Below, one piece after another: positions 30,960-39,603 of a stretch of 64,000 nt of DNA. The position numbers and the translations under genes are program-made. Origin of the DNA: Bacillota bacterium (lineage in GTDB: Bacteria; Bacillota; Clostridia; Acetivibrionales; DTU013); NCBI GenBank assembly GCA_023426125.1, contig JAFABI010000067.1, positions 69,329 to 133,328 on the forward strand, read 5' to 3'. The notes under the pieces are model-generated. The model was not told the origin of the DNA. It saw nothing but the letters and a program-made list of their open reading frames with translations, and searched no databases. The number at the start of each line of letters is the position of its first letter. Position 1 is the first letter of the stretch.

Positions 30960-32582
30960 ATGAAGGAACTGTACGATTTGATTATCATCGGCTCCGGCAG
31001 TGCGGGAATGGCCGCGGGGATCTACGCCGGACGCTCAAAACTCAAAACACTCGTGATTGACCGGGACCGGGCCGGAGGGCAGATCAAGATCACTTCCGAG
31101 GTGGAGAATTATCCGGGCATCCTGCACATTTCCGGTGAAGAGCTTGGCCGGACCATGCGGATACAGGCGGAAAAATTCGGAGTGAAGTTTCTGCAGGCGG
31201 TGGTTGAATCGGTGGATTTTACCCGGGACATCAAAATAGTACGGACCGTCGAGGGTGAGTATGAGGCATTGGCCGTAATCGTTGCCACCGGGGCCGTACC
31301 GAGAAAGCTGGGCTTTGTCGGCGAGGAGGAATTCAGGGGGCGCGGTATCGGATACTGTGCCACCTGTGACGGTGAATTCTTTACCGGCATGGATGTCTTC
31401 GTGGTGGGGGCGGGCTTCGCTGCGGCGGAAGAGGCGATTTTTCTGACGCGCTATGCCAGAAAGGTGACCATTATCGCCCGGGAGCCGGAGTTCACCTGCT
31501 CCAGAACCATTGCCGAAAAGGTGCTGGCACACCCTAAGATCGAGGTGAAGTTTCACACCGAAATCCTGGAAGCGGGCGGCGATGCGGTCCTCCGATATGC
31601 AAAATTCTTCGACAACCGGACCGGACAAACCTGGCGGTATGACGTATCAGGGAAGGACCAGACCTTCGGCGTGTTCGTGTTCGTCGGGTACATCCCGCAG
31701 AGCGCCGAGTATGCGCACCAGCTGCGGCTCGATGAGCGTGGCTATATACCGACCGATGAGAGTATGCGCACCAACGTGGACGGCGTATATGCAGCAGGCG
31801 ACATCCGCCCGAAAGAGCTGCGCCAGCTGGTCACCGCGGTCTCGGACGGCGCGGTCGCGGCGACCTCCGCCGAGAGATACCTCATGCAGAAGAAGCAACA
31901 ACTCGGGTTGTCTGATGAAGAGAAGACCACCTCTGTGCAGCAGGGGGAATCCTTTTTCGACGATGCTCTCAGGGAGCAGCTGGCTCCTGTTTTGGAACGG
32001 TTTGAAAACCGGGTCGGGCTGCTGGCCATTCTGAATGAAAGCAGTGATTTCAGCGGGGAGCTCAAGGCGTTTCTGTCTGAGTTTGCCGCGCTGACAGACA
32101 AGGTGCAGGTCCGGTTTCTGCAAAAGGGTGAGAACCCGGTAAAAGAAAAAGAGGTAAACGCCACCCTTTTTCCCACCTTTGCCGTTCTGGGGCCGGACGG
32201 GACCTACACCGGCGTGCAGTTTCACGGGATACCCGGGGGACATGAGATAAACTCCTTCATACTTGCCCTTTATAACGCCGCTGGGCCCGGGCAGGCGGTG
32301 GGGGAGGACACCCTCGGAAAGATCCGGGCTGTGGGAAAGAAGGTCAACCTCAAAATCGGCGTGTCCCTCTCCTGTACGCTCTGCCCGGACGTAGTGGCCG
32401 CGTCGCAGCTGATGGCGCTTAAAAACCCTTTGATTGAAGCGGAAATGATCGATGTGGCGCGTTTCCCCGATTTTAAAAACAGGTATTCCATCATGAGCGT
32501 GCCAGCCATCGTGGTAAATAACGACAAACTCTCCTTCGGCAAGAAAAGCCTGGAGGAACTGCTGGAGCTGGCCGGGGCCTGA
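30960..32582 (+). CDS. ahpF: AhpF-like disulfide reductase with permuted domain order
   Basis: A 540-residue flavoprotein. Residues 1-310 are a thioredoxin-reductase module: FAD-binding GSGSAGMAAG (11-20), redox pair C133-ATC-136 in GYCATCDG, NAD(P)H-binding VVGAGFAAAEEA, and FAD motif GVYAAGDI. Residues about 335-540 are two thioredoxin folds matching the N-terminal domain of E. coli-type AhpF, with the redox pair C472-TLC-C475 in VSLSCTLCPDVV. In classical AhpF that domain comes first, so the order is swapped here. It should pass electrons from NAD(P)H through FAD and the two Cys pairs to AhpC, encoded 6 bp upstream. A terminator follows at 32635. Confidence 0.93.
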   Translation: MKELYDLIIIGSGSAGMAAGIYAGRSKLKTLVIDRDRAGGQIKITSEVENYPGILHISGEELGRTMRIQAEKFGVKFLQAVVESVDFTRDIKIVRTVEGEYEALAVIVATGAVPRKLGFVGEEEFRGRGIGYCATCDGEFFTGMDVFVVGAGFAAAEEAIFLTRYARKVTIIAREPEFTCSRTIAEKVLAHPKIEVKFHTEILEAGGDAVLRYAKFFDNRTGQTWRYDVSGKDQTFGVFVFVGYIPQSAEYAHQLRLDERGYIPTDESMRTNVDGVYAAGDIRPKELRQLVTAVSDGAVAATSAERYLMQKKQQLGLSDEEKTTSVQQGESFFDDALREQLAPVLERFENRVGLLAILNESSDFSGELKAFLSEFAALTDKVQVRFLQKGENPVKEKEVNATLFPTFAVLGPDGTYTGVQFHGIPGGHEINSFILALYNAAGPGQAVGEDTLGKIRAVGKKVNLKIGVSLSCTLCPDVVAASQLMALKNPLIEAEMIDVARFPDFKNRYSIMSVPAIVVNNDKLSFGKKSLEELLELAGA

Positions 32583-32634
32583 CGGGCGGAGAAGTTAATT
32601 TTACAAGGATGCTGCTCCGGCAGGGTATTTATGC

Positions 32635-32662
32635 GGACGCGCTGATAGCGCGTCCTTTCTTG
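32635..32662 (+). terminator. Terminator of the perR-ahpC-ahpF operon
   Basis: GGACGCGCT-GAT-AGCGCGTCC is a perfect 9-bp stem with a 3-nt loop, followed by TTTCTT. Its sequence resembles a family 1 REP stem and may have derived from one. Confidence 0.8.
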
Positions 32663-32695
32663 CTGTATAGGCAGACTTGGGCTGAGAGCATTCTC

Positions 32696-32773
32696 TGTAG
32701 GGGCGGCCATTGGCCGTCCGATGGCTGTTTGATGCAGATTGCATTCTGCGGACGCGCAATGCGCGCCCCTACA
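32696..32773. repeat. REPIN-like inverted pair of family 1 REPs
   Basis: A plus copy (32696-32720, CGGCCA/TGGCCG stem) faces an inverted copy (32749-32773, CGCGCA/TGCGCG stem) across 28 bp, so the TGTAGGGGC ends are outermost. The two halves carry different stem variants. Confidence 0.85.
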
Positions 32774-32794
32774 CTTTTCGGGTTAGCAGGGTTA

Positions 32795-32933
32795 CGGGGA
32801 CAGTTCTGCACTATTAATGCATAGGCGACCTGATTGAAAAGCATTCTCGGGCGACAGGGGACGGTTCTGCACTATTGATTGTATAGGCGACTTTGCATGA
32901 ATACGACAGAGGGACGGTTCTACACTGTCGCAC
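32795..32933 (+). repeat. Three tandem repeat family 2 elements
   Basis: Related elements start at 32795 (GGGGACAGTTCTGCAC), 32851 (GCGACAGGGGACGGTTCTGC) and 32904 (CGACAGAGGGACGGTTC, ending CTGTCGCAC). The last folds through CGACAG/CTGTCG. The 517-bp gap between ahpF and the symporter gene holds only repeats and the promoter region. Confidence 0.75.
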
Positions 32934-33017
32934 AGGATAAAAAGCACACTATGCTTGATTTAAGCGCTGCATGATTTTTAAGCTCCTGTAAACCCGGCGT
33001 TAAATTTTGAAAAACGA

Positions 33018-33046
33018 TTTACAGCTACGCAAAAATGGTTTTATAC
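33018..33046 (+). promoter_or_regulatory. SigA-type promoter of the GPH symporter operon
   Basis: TTTACA (33018-33023), a 17-bp spacer and TTATAC (33041-33046). The leader carries a long palindrome starting in the -10 box. Confidence 0.65.
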
Positions 33047-33083
33047 TTGTAATATATTAAATATAATAAATATATTACAAGTA
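33044..33083. promoter_or_regulatory. Operator-like 15-bp inverted repeat
   Basis: TACTTGTAATATATT (33044-33058) and AATATATTACAAGTA (33069-33083) are perfect arms with a 10-bp centre. The inner ACTTGTA/TACAAGT halves resemble operators of AraR-type GntR/LacI hybrid repressors, and such a regulator is encoded in this operon. Confidence 0.65.
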
Positions 33084-33099
33084 AAGTGAGGGAATGCGT

Positions 33100-34461
33100 A
33101 TGGAGAAGCCGTCAGGTAACGCCGTGGGGGTTACCAGTTCTTTTCGCTATGCCGTCGGGATGTTCGGCACATCAATCCCCATCAACATGTTTAAAACCTT
33201 TGCTGCCGTATACTATGTCGTTTCACTGGGCTTGAGCACCGAACATTATGCATTGGTTCTCTTCATCTACACCTTTGTCGACGCCATTGATAACCCCGTA
33301 TATGGATTTCTATCCGACAGGACCCGCTCTCCATGGGGCCGCCGCCGGCCATGGCTGGTTATAGGCGCTCCGCTGCTTGTGCTGTCTTTCATCCTATTCT
33401 ACAACCCTCCGGGCTTTTCGTCGGAAAACCACCTGTTTATTTACGTGCTGCTGACCTATATCCTGACCGGTACGCTGGATTCCTTGATCAATGCCAACTA
33501 TGGAGCCCTGTTCCCCGAGCTGTTTAGCGATGATGTCAAGCGCGCGAAGACAAATGCCATGCGGCAGGCCTTCCAGCTGGTGGCAATGATTATCAGCATC
33601 GCCTTGACGCCTGTGGTTACGGAAAAGATAGGCTACTCCACTACGGCAATCCTGTACGGAATCCTTGCAGTGGCGGTCATATGGTTCTGTGCATTCGGCT
33701 GCAGGGAAAATCCCCAGGCGCAGGAAACGAAAAAGCCGGAGCTCTGGGACAGTCTGAAGGCCCTGCTGGTCAATCCGAAATTCTGGATCTTCGGTCTGAC
33801 CAATGCGTTTTATTCGGCGGCCATGTCCCTTGTCATGCAGGCGGTCCCGTTTTTTGTCCTGTACGCTCTGAAGCTGGACAACGGCAAGACCACCATCCTG
33901 CTGGGCACGGTGCTCATTGTGGCCATTATCGGAGTGGCGGTCTGGGCGGGGCTTGTAAAACGCTTCAGCCTCATGCCGGCCTGGCGGGCTGCGCTCATAG
34001 TCATGGGAATCAGCTTTATCCCTCTGTATTTCATGACCGGCCTGATGGGGACAATCATCGTCTGCAGTCTGGTCGGATTCGGCATCGCCGGTGTCATGGC
34101 CACGATGGACCTGATCGGGGCGAGGATCATGGACGAGGACACCAGAAAGTACGGATTGCGCAGGGAAGGGATTTATTCCAGCGCCATGGGCTTTATGAAC
34201 CGGTTGAACGGCTTGTTCGTCAGCCTGGCGTTCCTTCTGGTGAGCCGTGTTTACGGCTTTGAAAGCGGGGACGTTCCCGGACCGGACCCGGCGGGAGCCT
34301 CCAGATTCCTTTTGACCATCTTCCCTTTCCTGGCGCTGGTGGTCAGCTGCACCTTCTCTTTCTTCATGAGGTTCAACGACCGCAGCGGCTCCGGGGAAGA
34401 TGGCTTGAAGATATCCGTAAAGGAAGAAAATGAGCATGGGGAAGAGATACTTAATCATTAA
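33100..34461 (+). CDS. GPH-family sugar:cation symporter
   Basis: A 453-residue transporter with about 12 membrane spans of the glycoside-pentoside-hexuronide (MelB/YicJ) family within the MFS. The family signature is GFLSDRTRSPWGRRRPWLV (about residues 69-87). It imports a glycoside, uronide or pentoside with H+ or Na+. The ATG at 33100 is preferred over 33094 because GAGGG lies 7 bp before it. It is the first gene of a four-gene set with a ChbG/YdjC deacetylase, a GntR-type regulator and a PHP hydrolase, and its promoter is covered by a long palindrome. The C-terminus overlaps the next gene by 32 bases. Confidence 0.9.
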   Translation: MEKPSGNAVGVTSSFRYAVGMFGTSIPINMFKTFAAVYYVVSLGLSTEHYALVLFIYTFVDAIDNPVYGFLSDRTRSPWGRRRPWLVIGAPLLVLSFILFYNPPGFSSENHLFIYVLLTYILTGTLDSLINANYGALFPELFSDDVKRAKTNAMRQAFQLVAMIISIALTPVVTEKIGYSTTAILYGILAVAVIWFCAFGCRENPQAQETKKPELWDSLKALLVNPKFWIFGLTNAFYSAAMSLVMQAVPFFVLYALKLDNGKTTILLGTVLIVAIIGVAVWAGLVKRFSLMPAWRAALIVMGISFIPLYFMTGLMGTIIVCSLVGFGIAGVMATMDLIGARIMDEDTRKYGLRREGIYSSAMGFMNRLNGLFVSLAFLLVSRVYGFESGDVPGPDPAGASRFLLTIFPFLALVVSCTFSFFMRFNDRSGSGEDGLKISVKEENEHGEEILNH

Positions 34462-35308
34462 TGCCGACGACTACGGCATCAGCGAGAGTGCCAATCAGGC
34501 CATAGAACTTTTGTTCAGGGGAAAAAGAATCACCTCTTCCACGCTGATGGCTCCGGCAGCATATGCCGGAGCCGCGGCAGAAGCGGCTGCACGGGACAGG
34601 CTGCCGGTGGGCGTCCATCTGACCCTCAATTCGGACTGGAAGGACGACCGGTGGCACAGTACGGCGGACAGGATGCTGGTGCCGTCGCTGGACGATGGAG
34701 ATGGCTTGTTGTACGATACGAAACAATTGTCAAAGCAGGCGCAGGCCTCCCATGTGACAAGGGAGCTGGAGGCGCAGGTGGCCTTTATGACACGGAGGGG
34801 CTGTCCGCCGGACCATGCCGACAATCACTGCGGGACCCTGTATGGCACCAACGGCCGGCTGTTTTTCATCAATGCCTTCCGGCTCTGTCGAAAATACCGG
34901 CTGCCCTTCAGATTCCCGAAAGGGGGCAGGTTCCTGGAAAGGCAGTATAAAGGCGGCGTGCCAAAGGCCATTCGGGCTGCACATGCCGTAATTGCAGAGC
35001 TGGCCGGCCTTATGGGGGTGGCCTTGATTGACGATATGATCACCAATCCCTACTCCATGAAGGAAATAGACGGCTATGACGGTCTTTCCGGCTATTATCT
35101 GAGGCAGGTGGCCGAAATGGGGGAAGGGGTGGCGGAGCTGTTCCTCCATCCGGCATACCCGGACAAAAGGATCTCCGCCTTCACCGCCGAATGGGCAAAG
35201 CGGGAGCTGGAGCTTCAATTCCTGATGAAGGACGATTTGCTGAAAGTGGTTGAAAAAGAGGACATTTCTTTAGTATCATGGAGAGAGGCCTTTTTAGATA
35301 AAGTATGA
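34430..35308 (+). CDS. ChbG/YdjC family carbohydrate deacetylase
   Basis: A 292-residue protein of the ChbG/HpnK (YdjC) deacetylase family, metal-dependent enzymes that remove acetyl groups from N-acetylated oligosaccharides. The first metal-binding motif is NADDYG (about residues 11-16), the second DHADNHCGTLYG (about 129-140), and a C-terminal LFLHPAYPD completes the site. Two ATGs at 34430 and 34436 are possible; GGAAG lies 4 or 10 bp before them. With the sugar symporter upstream and the PHP hydrolase downstream, it probably deacetylates an imported oligosaccharide in the cytoplasm. Confidence 0.88.
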   Translation: MSMGKRYLIINADDYGISESANQAIELLFRGKRITSSTLMAPAAYAGAAAEAAARDRLPVGVHLTLNSDWKDDRWHSTADRMLVPSLDDGDGLLYDTKQLSKQAQASHVTRELEAQVAFMTRRGCPPDHADNHCGTLYGTNGRLFFINAFRLCRKYRLPFRFPKGGRFLERQYKGGVPKAIRAAHAVIAELAGLMGVALIDDMITNPYSMKEIDGYDGLSGYYLRQVAEMGEGVAELFLHPAYPDKRISAFTAEWAKRELELQFLMKDDLLKVVEKEDISLVSWREAFLDKV

Positions 35309-35330
35309 AAAACAGCAGAGAGGGATTGCG

Positions 35331-36425
35331 ATGCGTGACAATTCGCTATACCGCAAGGTATATGGCGAGATTCTGACAGATATACGGTCCGGCAGAGTAA
35401 AGAATGGAGACCGTCTTCCGACGGAAGGCGAGCTTTCCGGACGGTACGGGGTGAGCCTGATTACGGTAAAAAAAGCCCTGAGCCTGCTGTCGGAGGAAGG
35501 GTATGTCCGGAGGGTGCCGGGCAAGGGCAGCTTTATAACGGAGGCTTCCAGCCGCAAGGACAATGCGGAACAGAAAAATCCGGGGGCGCTGCCTCTCATC
35601 GGGCTTGTGTTTGAGCATGCGACCACACCTTTTGGGCTGGAGACAATTTATACCCTGGACAAACTGGCGGCGGAGAGCGGTTACAAGCTGGTCATAGGCT
35701 TTTCTTACGGCGACAGGGAGAAGGAAACCCGGGAAATCCAGACCCTGATTGCGACAGGGGTAAAGGGCATCATTATCATGCCTTCCCATGGAAAATACTA
35801 TAGCACGGATATTCTCCGTCTGGTGGTGGAAAATTATCCCGTGGCGCTGATTGACAAACAGCTGGAAGGCATTCCGGTCTCTTCGGTCTGCACGGATAAT
35901 GGAAATGCCGCAGCCATGCTGGTCCGGCATCTTCATGAGGTTGGCAGGAGGCGTATCGGCATGATCAGTACGGCCAACTTCGGCACAAGCTCCGTTGAAG
36001 AGAGAAGGGAAGGCTTCTTCTCACAGCTGCGGGTACTGTCTCTGGAGCCCGGTCCCGAATGCCGCCCGGACATCCGCAGGTTTGATCTGAGCATTGATGA
36101 TACGCCCTACGAAACCATTCACGACTATCTCCGGGACAACATACACCTGCTGGACGCGGTTTTTTGCTCCGAATACGGCTTTGTACCCCACCTGGCAAAG
36201 GCAGCGGTGGAGCTGAATATAGCCATACCGCGCAATCTGGCGGTGTGCTGCGTCGACGAGGACTATCTGGCCCCGGGAGGATTTTTCTTCACCCATGCCC
36301 GGCAGGACGAGGCGGCGATAGCGGAAAGGGCCATGGGTCTTATGCTGGACATGCTGGACGGGAAAAAGGAAACAGCCCGGCGTTACGACATTCCTGCCAT
36401 TTTCCGGCAGGGGCGCTCTACCTGA
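35331..36425 (+). CDS. GntR/LacI hybrid transcriptional regulator (AraR-like)
   Basis: A 364-residue regulator with a GntR-type winged helix (about residues 1-72; LPTEGELSGRYGVSLITVKKAL) fused to a LacI-type periplasmic-binding-like effector domain (about 85-360; GLVFEHATTPFG, GVKGIIIMPS, RIGMISTANF). This architecture is that of AraR-like repressors, which leave DNA when a sugar binds. The best candidate operator is the 15-bp inverted repeat over the promoter of this operon (33044-33083), whose halves resemble AraR sites. AGAGGGA precedes the ATG. The ligand is unknown and need not be arabinose. Confidence 0.9.
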   Translation: MRDNSLYRKVYGEILTDIRSGRVKNGDRLPTEGELSGRYGVSLITVKKALSLLSEEGYVRRVPGKGSFITEASSRKDNAEQKNPGALPLIGLVFEHATTPFGLETIYTLDKLAAESGYKLVIGFSYGDREKETREIQTLIATGVKGIIIMPSHGKYYSTDILRLVVENYPVALIDKQLEGIPVSSVCTDNGNAAAMLVRHLHEVGRRRIGMISTANFGTSSVEERREGFFSQLRVLSLEPGPECRPDIRRFDLSIDDTPYETIHDYLRDNIHLLDAVFCSEYGFVPHLAKAAVELNIAIPRNLAVCCVDEDYLAPGGFFFTHARQDEAAIAERAMGLMLDMLDGKKETARRYDIPAIFRQGRST

Positions 36426-36456
36426 ACCTGGAAATTGAACTGATCGAGGTGTGGAT

Positions 36457-37758
36457 ATGTTAAAAACGGTTACGGTTTTAAGGAAATATATCGGCAAGGA
36501 ACTGGAAGGGAGCTATTTCAAGATTCCTTTCCAGGTAGGACCCGGCGTGGAACGGATTGATATCGCATACAGCTATGAGAAAATGCGGATTGCTTCCGGA
36601 GAAGGGATTACCACCGGCAGGCAGGTGAATATCGTCGATCTGTCCCTGTGTGGTGTCAACGGAAGCTATATTGGTTCCTCGGGTTCGGATCGCAGTCATG
36701 TCTGGGTGTCGGCTTACGGGTCTGCTGACGGCTATGCGGCCGTCCCTGCAAGGGAAGGCGAGTGGGCGGTGGTGGCCGGTGCTTACAAGATTGCCGATGA
36801 GGGAGTGGAGGTAACCTATGAGATTACCTTTACCATGAAGCAGCGCCGTCTTTTCAGGGGTGACACCCATGTGCACACCCTGGGCTCGGACGGCTTCATG
36901 ACCGCTGAAGATACCGCCCGCCTGGCAGCAAAAATGGGTCTGGACTATCTTTTCATCACCGATCACAATAATTATGCCCATAACGACAGAGTGTACGACA
37001 TTGCGGGCCTTACCGTCCTCCCGGGCACGGAGTGGACCCATTACAGGGGTCATGCAGGGATGCTGGGCGTGAAAAAGCCCTTTGAAGGCACCTTTTATAC
37101 CAACAGCCGTGAGGAAACAGCCTTGAAGCTGAAGGAAGCCCGGAACAACGGCGCGCTTCTCATTCTGAACCATCCTTTCTGCCCGCACTGTCCCTGGGAA
37201 TGGGGCTTTGATCTGGTGGAGTATGACGGGATTGAAGCCTGGAACGGCATCATGTCGGAACGGAATATGCGCGCCGTCCTATGGTGGCACCAGCAGCTCA
37301 AGGCAGGAAAAAGGATGCCTGTCACCGGAGGCAGCGATTTCCACAGACCGGGACTGTTCAGCAGCATCGCCATGCCGTGTACATGCGTATATGCTCCTTC
37401 CAGGGAGCCGGAGGATTTGCTGGCTGCAATACGGAAGGGCAGCAGCTACATCAGCTATCTTCCGGAAGGGCCGGGAATGGATGCGGACTGCGGCGGGAAA
37501 AGCCTCGGCGATGCCGTGCCCGCTGGAGCGGAACTGGAGCTGAGTTTTTTTGACTTGCGGGGAGGGGACGTGATCAAGCTGATTTCCGACAGGGAGGAGG
37601 AAACCGTGACCTGCGGGCCGGACGTGACGGAGCTGCAGCTGCACCGGAAGTTCGAGAATTGCCTGTTCTGCCGCTTTGAAATTCACCGCAGCTATGAAAA
37701 AGGCTTGCCGCAAATGCCGGCCATGCTCTCCAACCCGGTTTATTTTGAGAAGGGATAG
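36457..37758 (+). CDS. PHP-domain metallohydrolase (CehA/McbA type)
   Basis: A 433-residue protein of the CehA/McbA family. The N-terminal third (about 1-130) is a beta-rich domain of unknown role. The PHP metal-binding core follows, with DTHVHTLGSDG (about residues 137-147), ITDHNNY (about 168-174), GTEWTHYRGHAG, LNHPFCPHCPW and GGSDFHRPG (about 290-298), a full set of His/Asp ligands. The C-terminal part resembles a beta-sandwich. Members hydrolyse phosphoesters or other esters; the true substrate is unknown. The start at 36457 is set by GAGGTG. Placement after the symporter, deacetylase and regulator suggests it processes the same imported compound. Confidence 0.87.
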   Translation: MLKTVTVLRKYIGKELEGSYFKIPFQVGPGVERIDIAYSYEKMRIASGEGITTGRQVNIVDLSLCGVNGSYIGSSGSDRSHVWVSAYGSADGYAAVPAREGEWAVVAGAYKIADEGVEVTYEITFTMKQRRLFRGDTHVHTLGSDGFMTAEDTARLAAKMGLDYLFITDHNNYAHNDRVYDIAGLTVLPGTEWTHYRGHAGMLGVKKPFEGTFYTNSREETALKLKEARNNGALLILNHPFCPHCPWEWGFDLVEYDGIEAWNGIMSERNMRAVLWWHQQLKAGKRMPVTGGSDFHRPGLFSSIAMPCTCVYAPSREPEDLLAAIRKGSSYISYLPEGPGMDADCGGKSLGDAVPAGAELELSFFDLRGGDVIKLISDREEETVTCGPDVTELQLHRKFENCLFCRFEIHRSYEKGLPQMPAMLSNPVYFEKG

Positions 37759-37765
37759 GTCCGCA

Positions 37766-39118
37766 TTACGTATACCTTTTGACTCGCCTGTGCCGCTTTA
37801 CATAATGCATCACAGCAAAGCACAACAGATAGAACACAACCAGCGAAATACCTGCCAGCATGCCTGAGCCCTGTCCGGGAACCAGCGGCATGCTGATGAG
37901 GATGGCCGCCGTCGCGGTAATGGCTATCCACGAGGTGAAAGGATAGCCTGGCAGCTGACAGTTCCCTTTGGGTGGGCAGCCATACTTTTTGCGGAACTTG
38001 TAGTGGGACAGCAAAATGATAAGATAAGTAAAAAGCAGGGAAAAGCCTCCCGAGCCTACCAGGAAAAGATATACCTGTTTGGGCAGAAGAAAGCTCAAGG
38101 CAAGGCCTGCCAGCATTGCGGCTCCTGAAAAGCCTATTCCCCGGTAAGGCACATCTCCCTTGTCCTTAAGCCAATGAGGAGCATGCCCTTCGTCAACCAG
38201 AGAACGCATCATCCGTCCCAGCCCGAAGGTTGCAGCCAGCATGGTGGATAGAATGGCCGTGACCAGTATGAAATTGATCACGCCTGCCACCCATCCGATT
38301 CCCCGGTATTCCAAGGCGGCGATAAAGGGACTTACTTCGGTGGAGACGCTTTGCGTCGGCAATAGCGGGAGAAGCAGCGCTATTGCGCCAATGTACAGAA
38401 TGGACAGCGTCAGGACGGTATACAATATCGCCCTGGGGACAGTCCTGTGAGGCTGCCTTGCTTCGGAAGCCGCCAGTCCGATGACTTCAAAGCCTGCATA
38501 CGTAAACATGACCATCAGCATACTTCCTGCAATACCGGCCACACCGCCTTGAAATATAGGCTCCGTGCCCAGCGCGCCCGTCCCTACTTGCGGTTTTCCG
38601 GGAAAGAATCCTGAAATCAGGGCGGCTGCAAGGACAATAAAAGCGATGATCGCTACAACCTTAACTGCCGCCAGGGTGCTTTCCAGCCGGGTGATCCAGC
38701 CCGCGCCCATCAGGTTGACCATCGTGATGAGGAGGATGATCAGGCCGCCGATGAGCGGTATGGAAACCTGGGGATACCAGAGGCGGATCAGCAGGGATAC
38801 GGCAACTGCTTCACTGGACATGGCAAGAATCAGGCCGGTCCAATAAACCCAGCCGGTGATAAAGCCCGCCGCAGGACCGAAGGCCCGCTGTGCAAAGGCT
38901 CTGAAAGAGCCTGGATCCGCATCCGCCACCGTCATTTCCGAGAGGGCGAAAAGGATAAAATAAACCAGGATTCCTCCGATGACATAGGAAATCATGATGG
39001 ATGGCCCCGCGGCCTTAATGGGTATGGCGGAGCCCAAAAAGAAAGAACCGCCGATCACCGTGCCGATGGCCATCATTGTCAACCCGAATGCAGACAAACC
39101 CGACTTTTTTTCAGACAT
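37766..39118 (-). CDS. APC superfamily amino acid permease
   Basis: A 450-residue permease with about 12 membrane spans of the amino acid-polyamine-organocation superfamily. The N-terminal helix-1 motif is TVIGGSFFLGSA (unwound substrate-binding region, about residues 20-31), and the FTYAGFEVIGLAASEARQP segment of helix 6 is typical of the family. It imports an amino acid, which one is not readable. It converges with the PHP gene, 8 bp apart. GGAGGG before the ATG at 39118 makes this start better than the TTG at 39130. Confidence 0.9.
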   Translation of the reverse strand: MSEKKSGLSAFGLTMMAIGTVIGGSFFLGSAIPIKAAGPSIMISYVIGGILVYFILFALSEMTVADADPGSFRAFAQRAFGPAAGFITGWVYWTGLILAMSSEAVAVSLLIRLWYPQVSIPLIGGLIILLITMVNLMGAGWITRLESTLAAVKVVAIIAFIVLAAALISGFFPGKPQVGTGALGTEPIFQGGVAGIAGSMLMVMFTYAGFEVIGLAASEARQPHRTVPRAILYTVLTLSILYIGAIALLLPLLPTQSVSTEVSPFIAALEYRGIGWVAGVINFILVTAILSTMLAATFGLGRMMRSLVDEGHAPHWLKDKGDVPYRGIGFSGAAMLAGLALSFLLPKQVYLFLVGSGGFSLLFTYLIILLSHYKFRKKYGCPPKGNCQLPGYPFTSWIAITATAAILISMPLVPGQGSGMLAGISLVVFYLLCFAVMHYVKRHRRVKRYT

Positions 39119-39260
39119 TTCACCCTCCAATATTCCGGTGTAGCAGCAATGAATCTATTCCGGCAAACAGGTATTGCAATCCGCTTGATTTTATTATCCG
39201 CAGGACGAAGCAGATTTATGTTATTATTGTAACGAGGCAAAATTTTTAGAAATAAATAAA

Positions 39261-39294
39261 GCCGGGGCGCTGCCGGAATTTCCGGCGCCCCGGC
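39261..39294 (-). terminator. Terminator of the spore protein gene
   Basis: GCCGGGGCGC (39261-39270) pairs with GCGCCCCGGC (39285-39294). On the minus strand a TTTATTTATTT run follows, so it ends the leftward SASP transcript. Confidence 0.8.
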
Positions 39295-39326
39295 TTGATC
39301 AAAGGCATTGGATGCCTGTGGCGATG

Positions 39327-39527
39327 CTACTTCTGGCCCTTCATTTGATTTTCAGCCTGTGCGATCATCTTTTTTACCATATTGCCGCCGACTTTTCCCG
39401 CATCCTTGGCTTTGATGTCGCCATTATATCCCTCTTTCAAATTTACTCCCTGTTCGTTTGCTACTTCATATTTCATCCGATTCAGTCCGTTTTTAGCTTC
39501 GGGCACCAATTTTTCATTTTTTGCCAT
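39327..39527 (-). CDS. Alpha/beta-type small acid-soluble spore protein
   Basis: A 66-residue SASP that coats and protects spore DNA in the forespore. It carries the family pattern: NRMKYEVANEQGVNL, in which the E-V/A bond is the usual germination-protease site, and GGNMVKKMIAQAENQ near the C-terminus. The start at 39527 is preceded by AAGGAGTG; the open frame begins upstream at 39554 but lacks a better site. It is monocistronic, with its own terminator and a SigG-like promoter upstream. It shows that the host makes endospores. Confidence 0.93.
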   Translation of the reverse strand: MAKNEKLVPEAKNGLNRMKYEVANEQGVNLKEGYNGDIKAKDAGKVGGNMVKKMIAQAENQMKGQK

Positions 39528-39574
39528 GTGAATCACTCCTTTGTTTTTGTTCAAGGCGAAACACCTTGGAATTC

Positions 39575-39603
39575 TATTATTTGCAGTTTAAAAATTCATA
39601 TGC
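39575..39603 (-). promoter_or_regulatory. SigG-like forespore promoter of the SASP gene
   Basis: On the minus strand GCATA (39603-39599), a 17-bp spacer and AATAATA (39581-39575) approximate the forespore SigG pattern GHATR-N17/18-CATWHTA. The region resembles 50261-50291, so it may also be part of a repeat. Confidence 0.45.

Noticed and set aside
33394..34458. 354-codon minus-strand frame rich in H, Q and D
   Set aside because: Antisense to the GPH symporter gene; low-complexity composition is typical of the complement of a GC-rich membrane protein gene.
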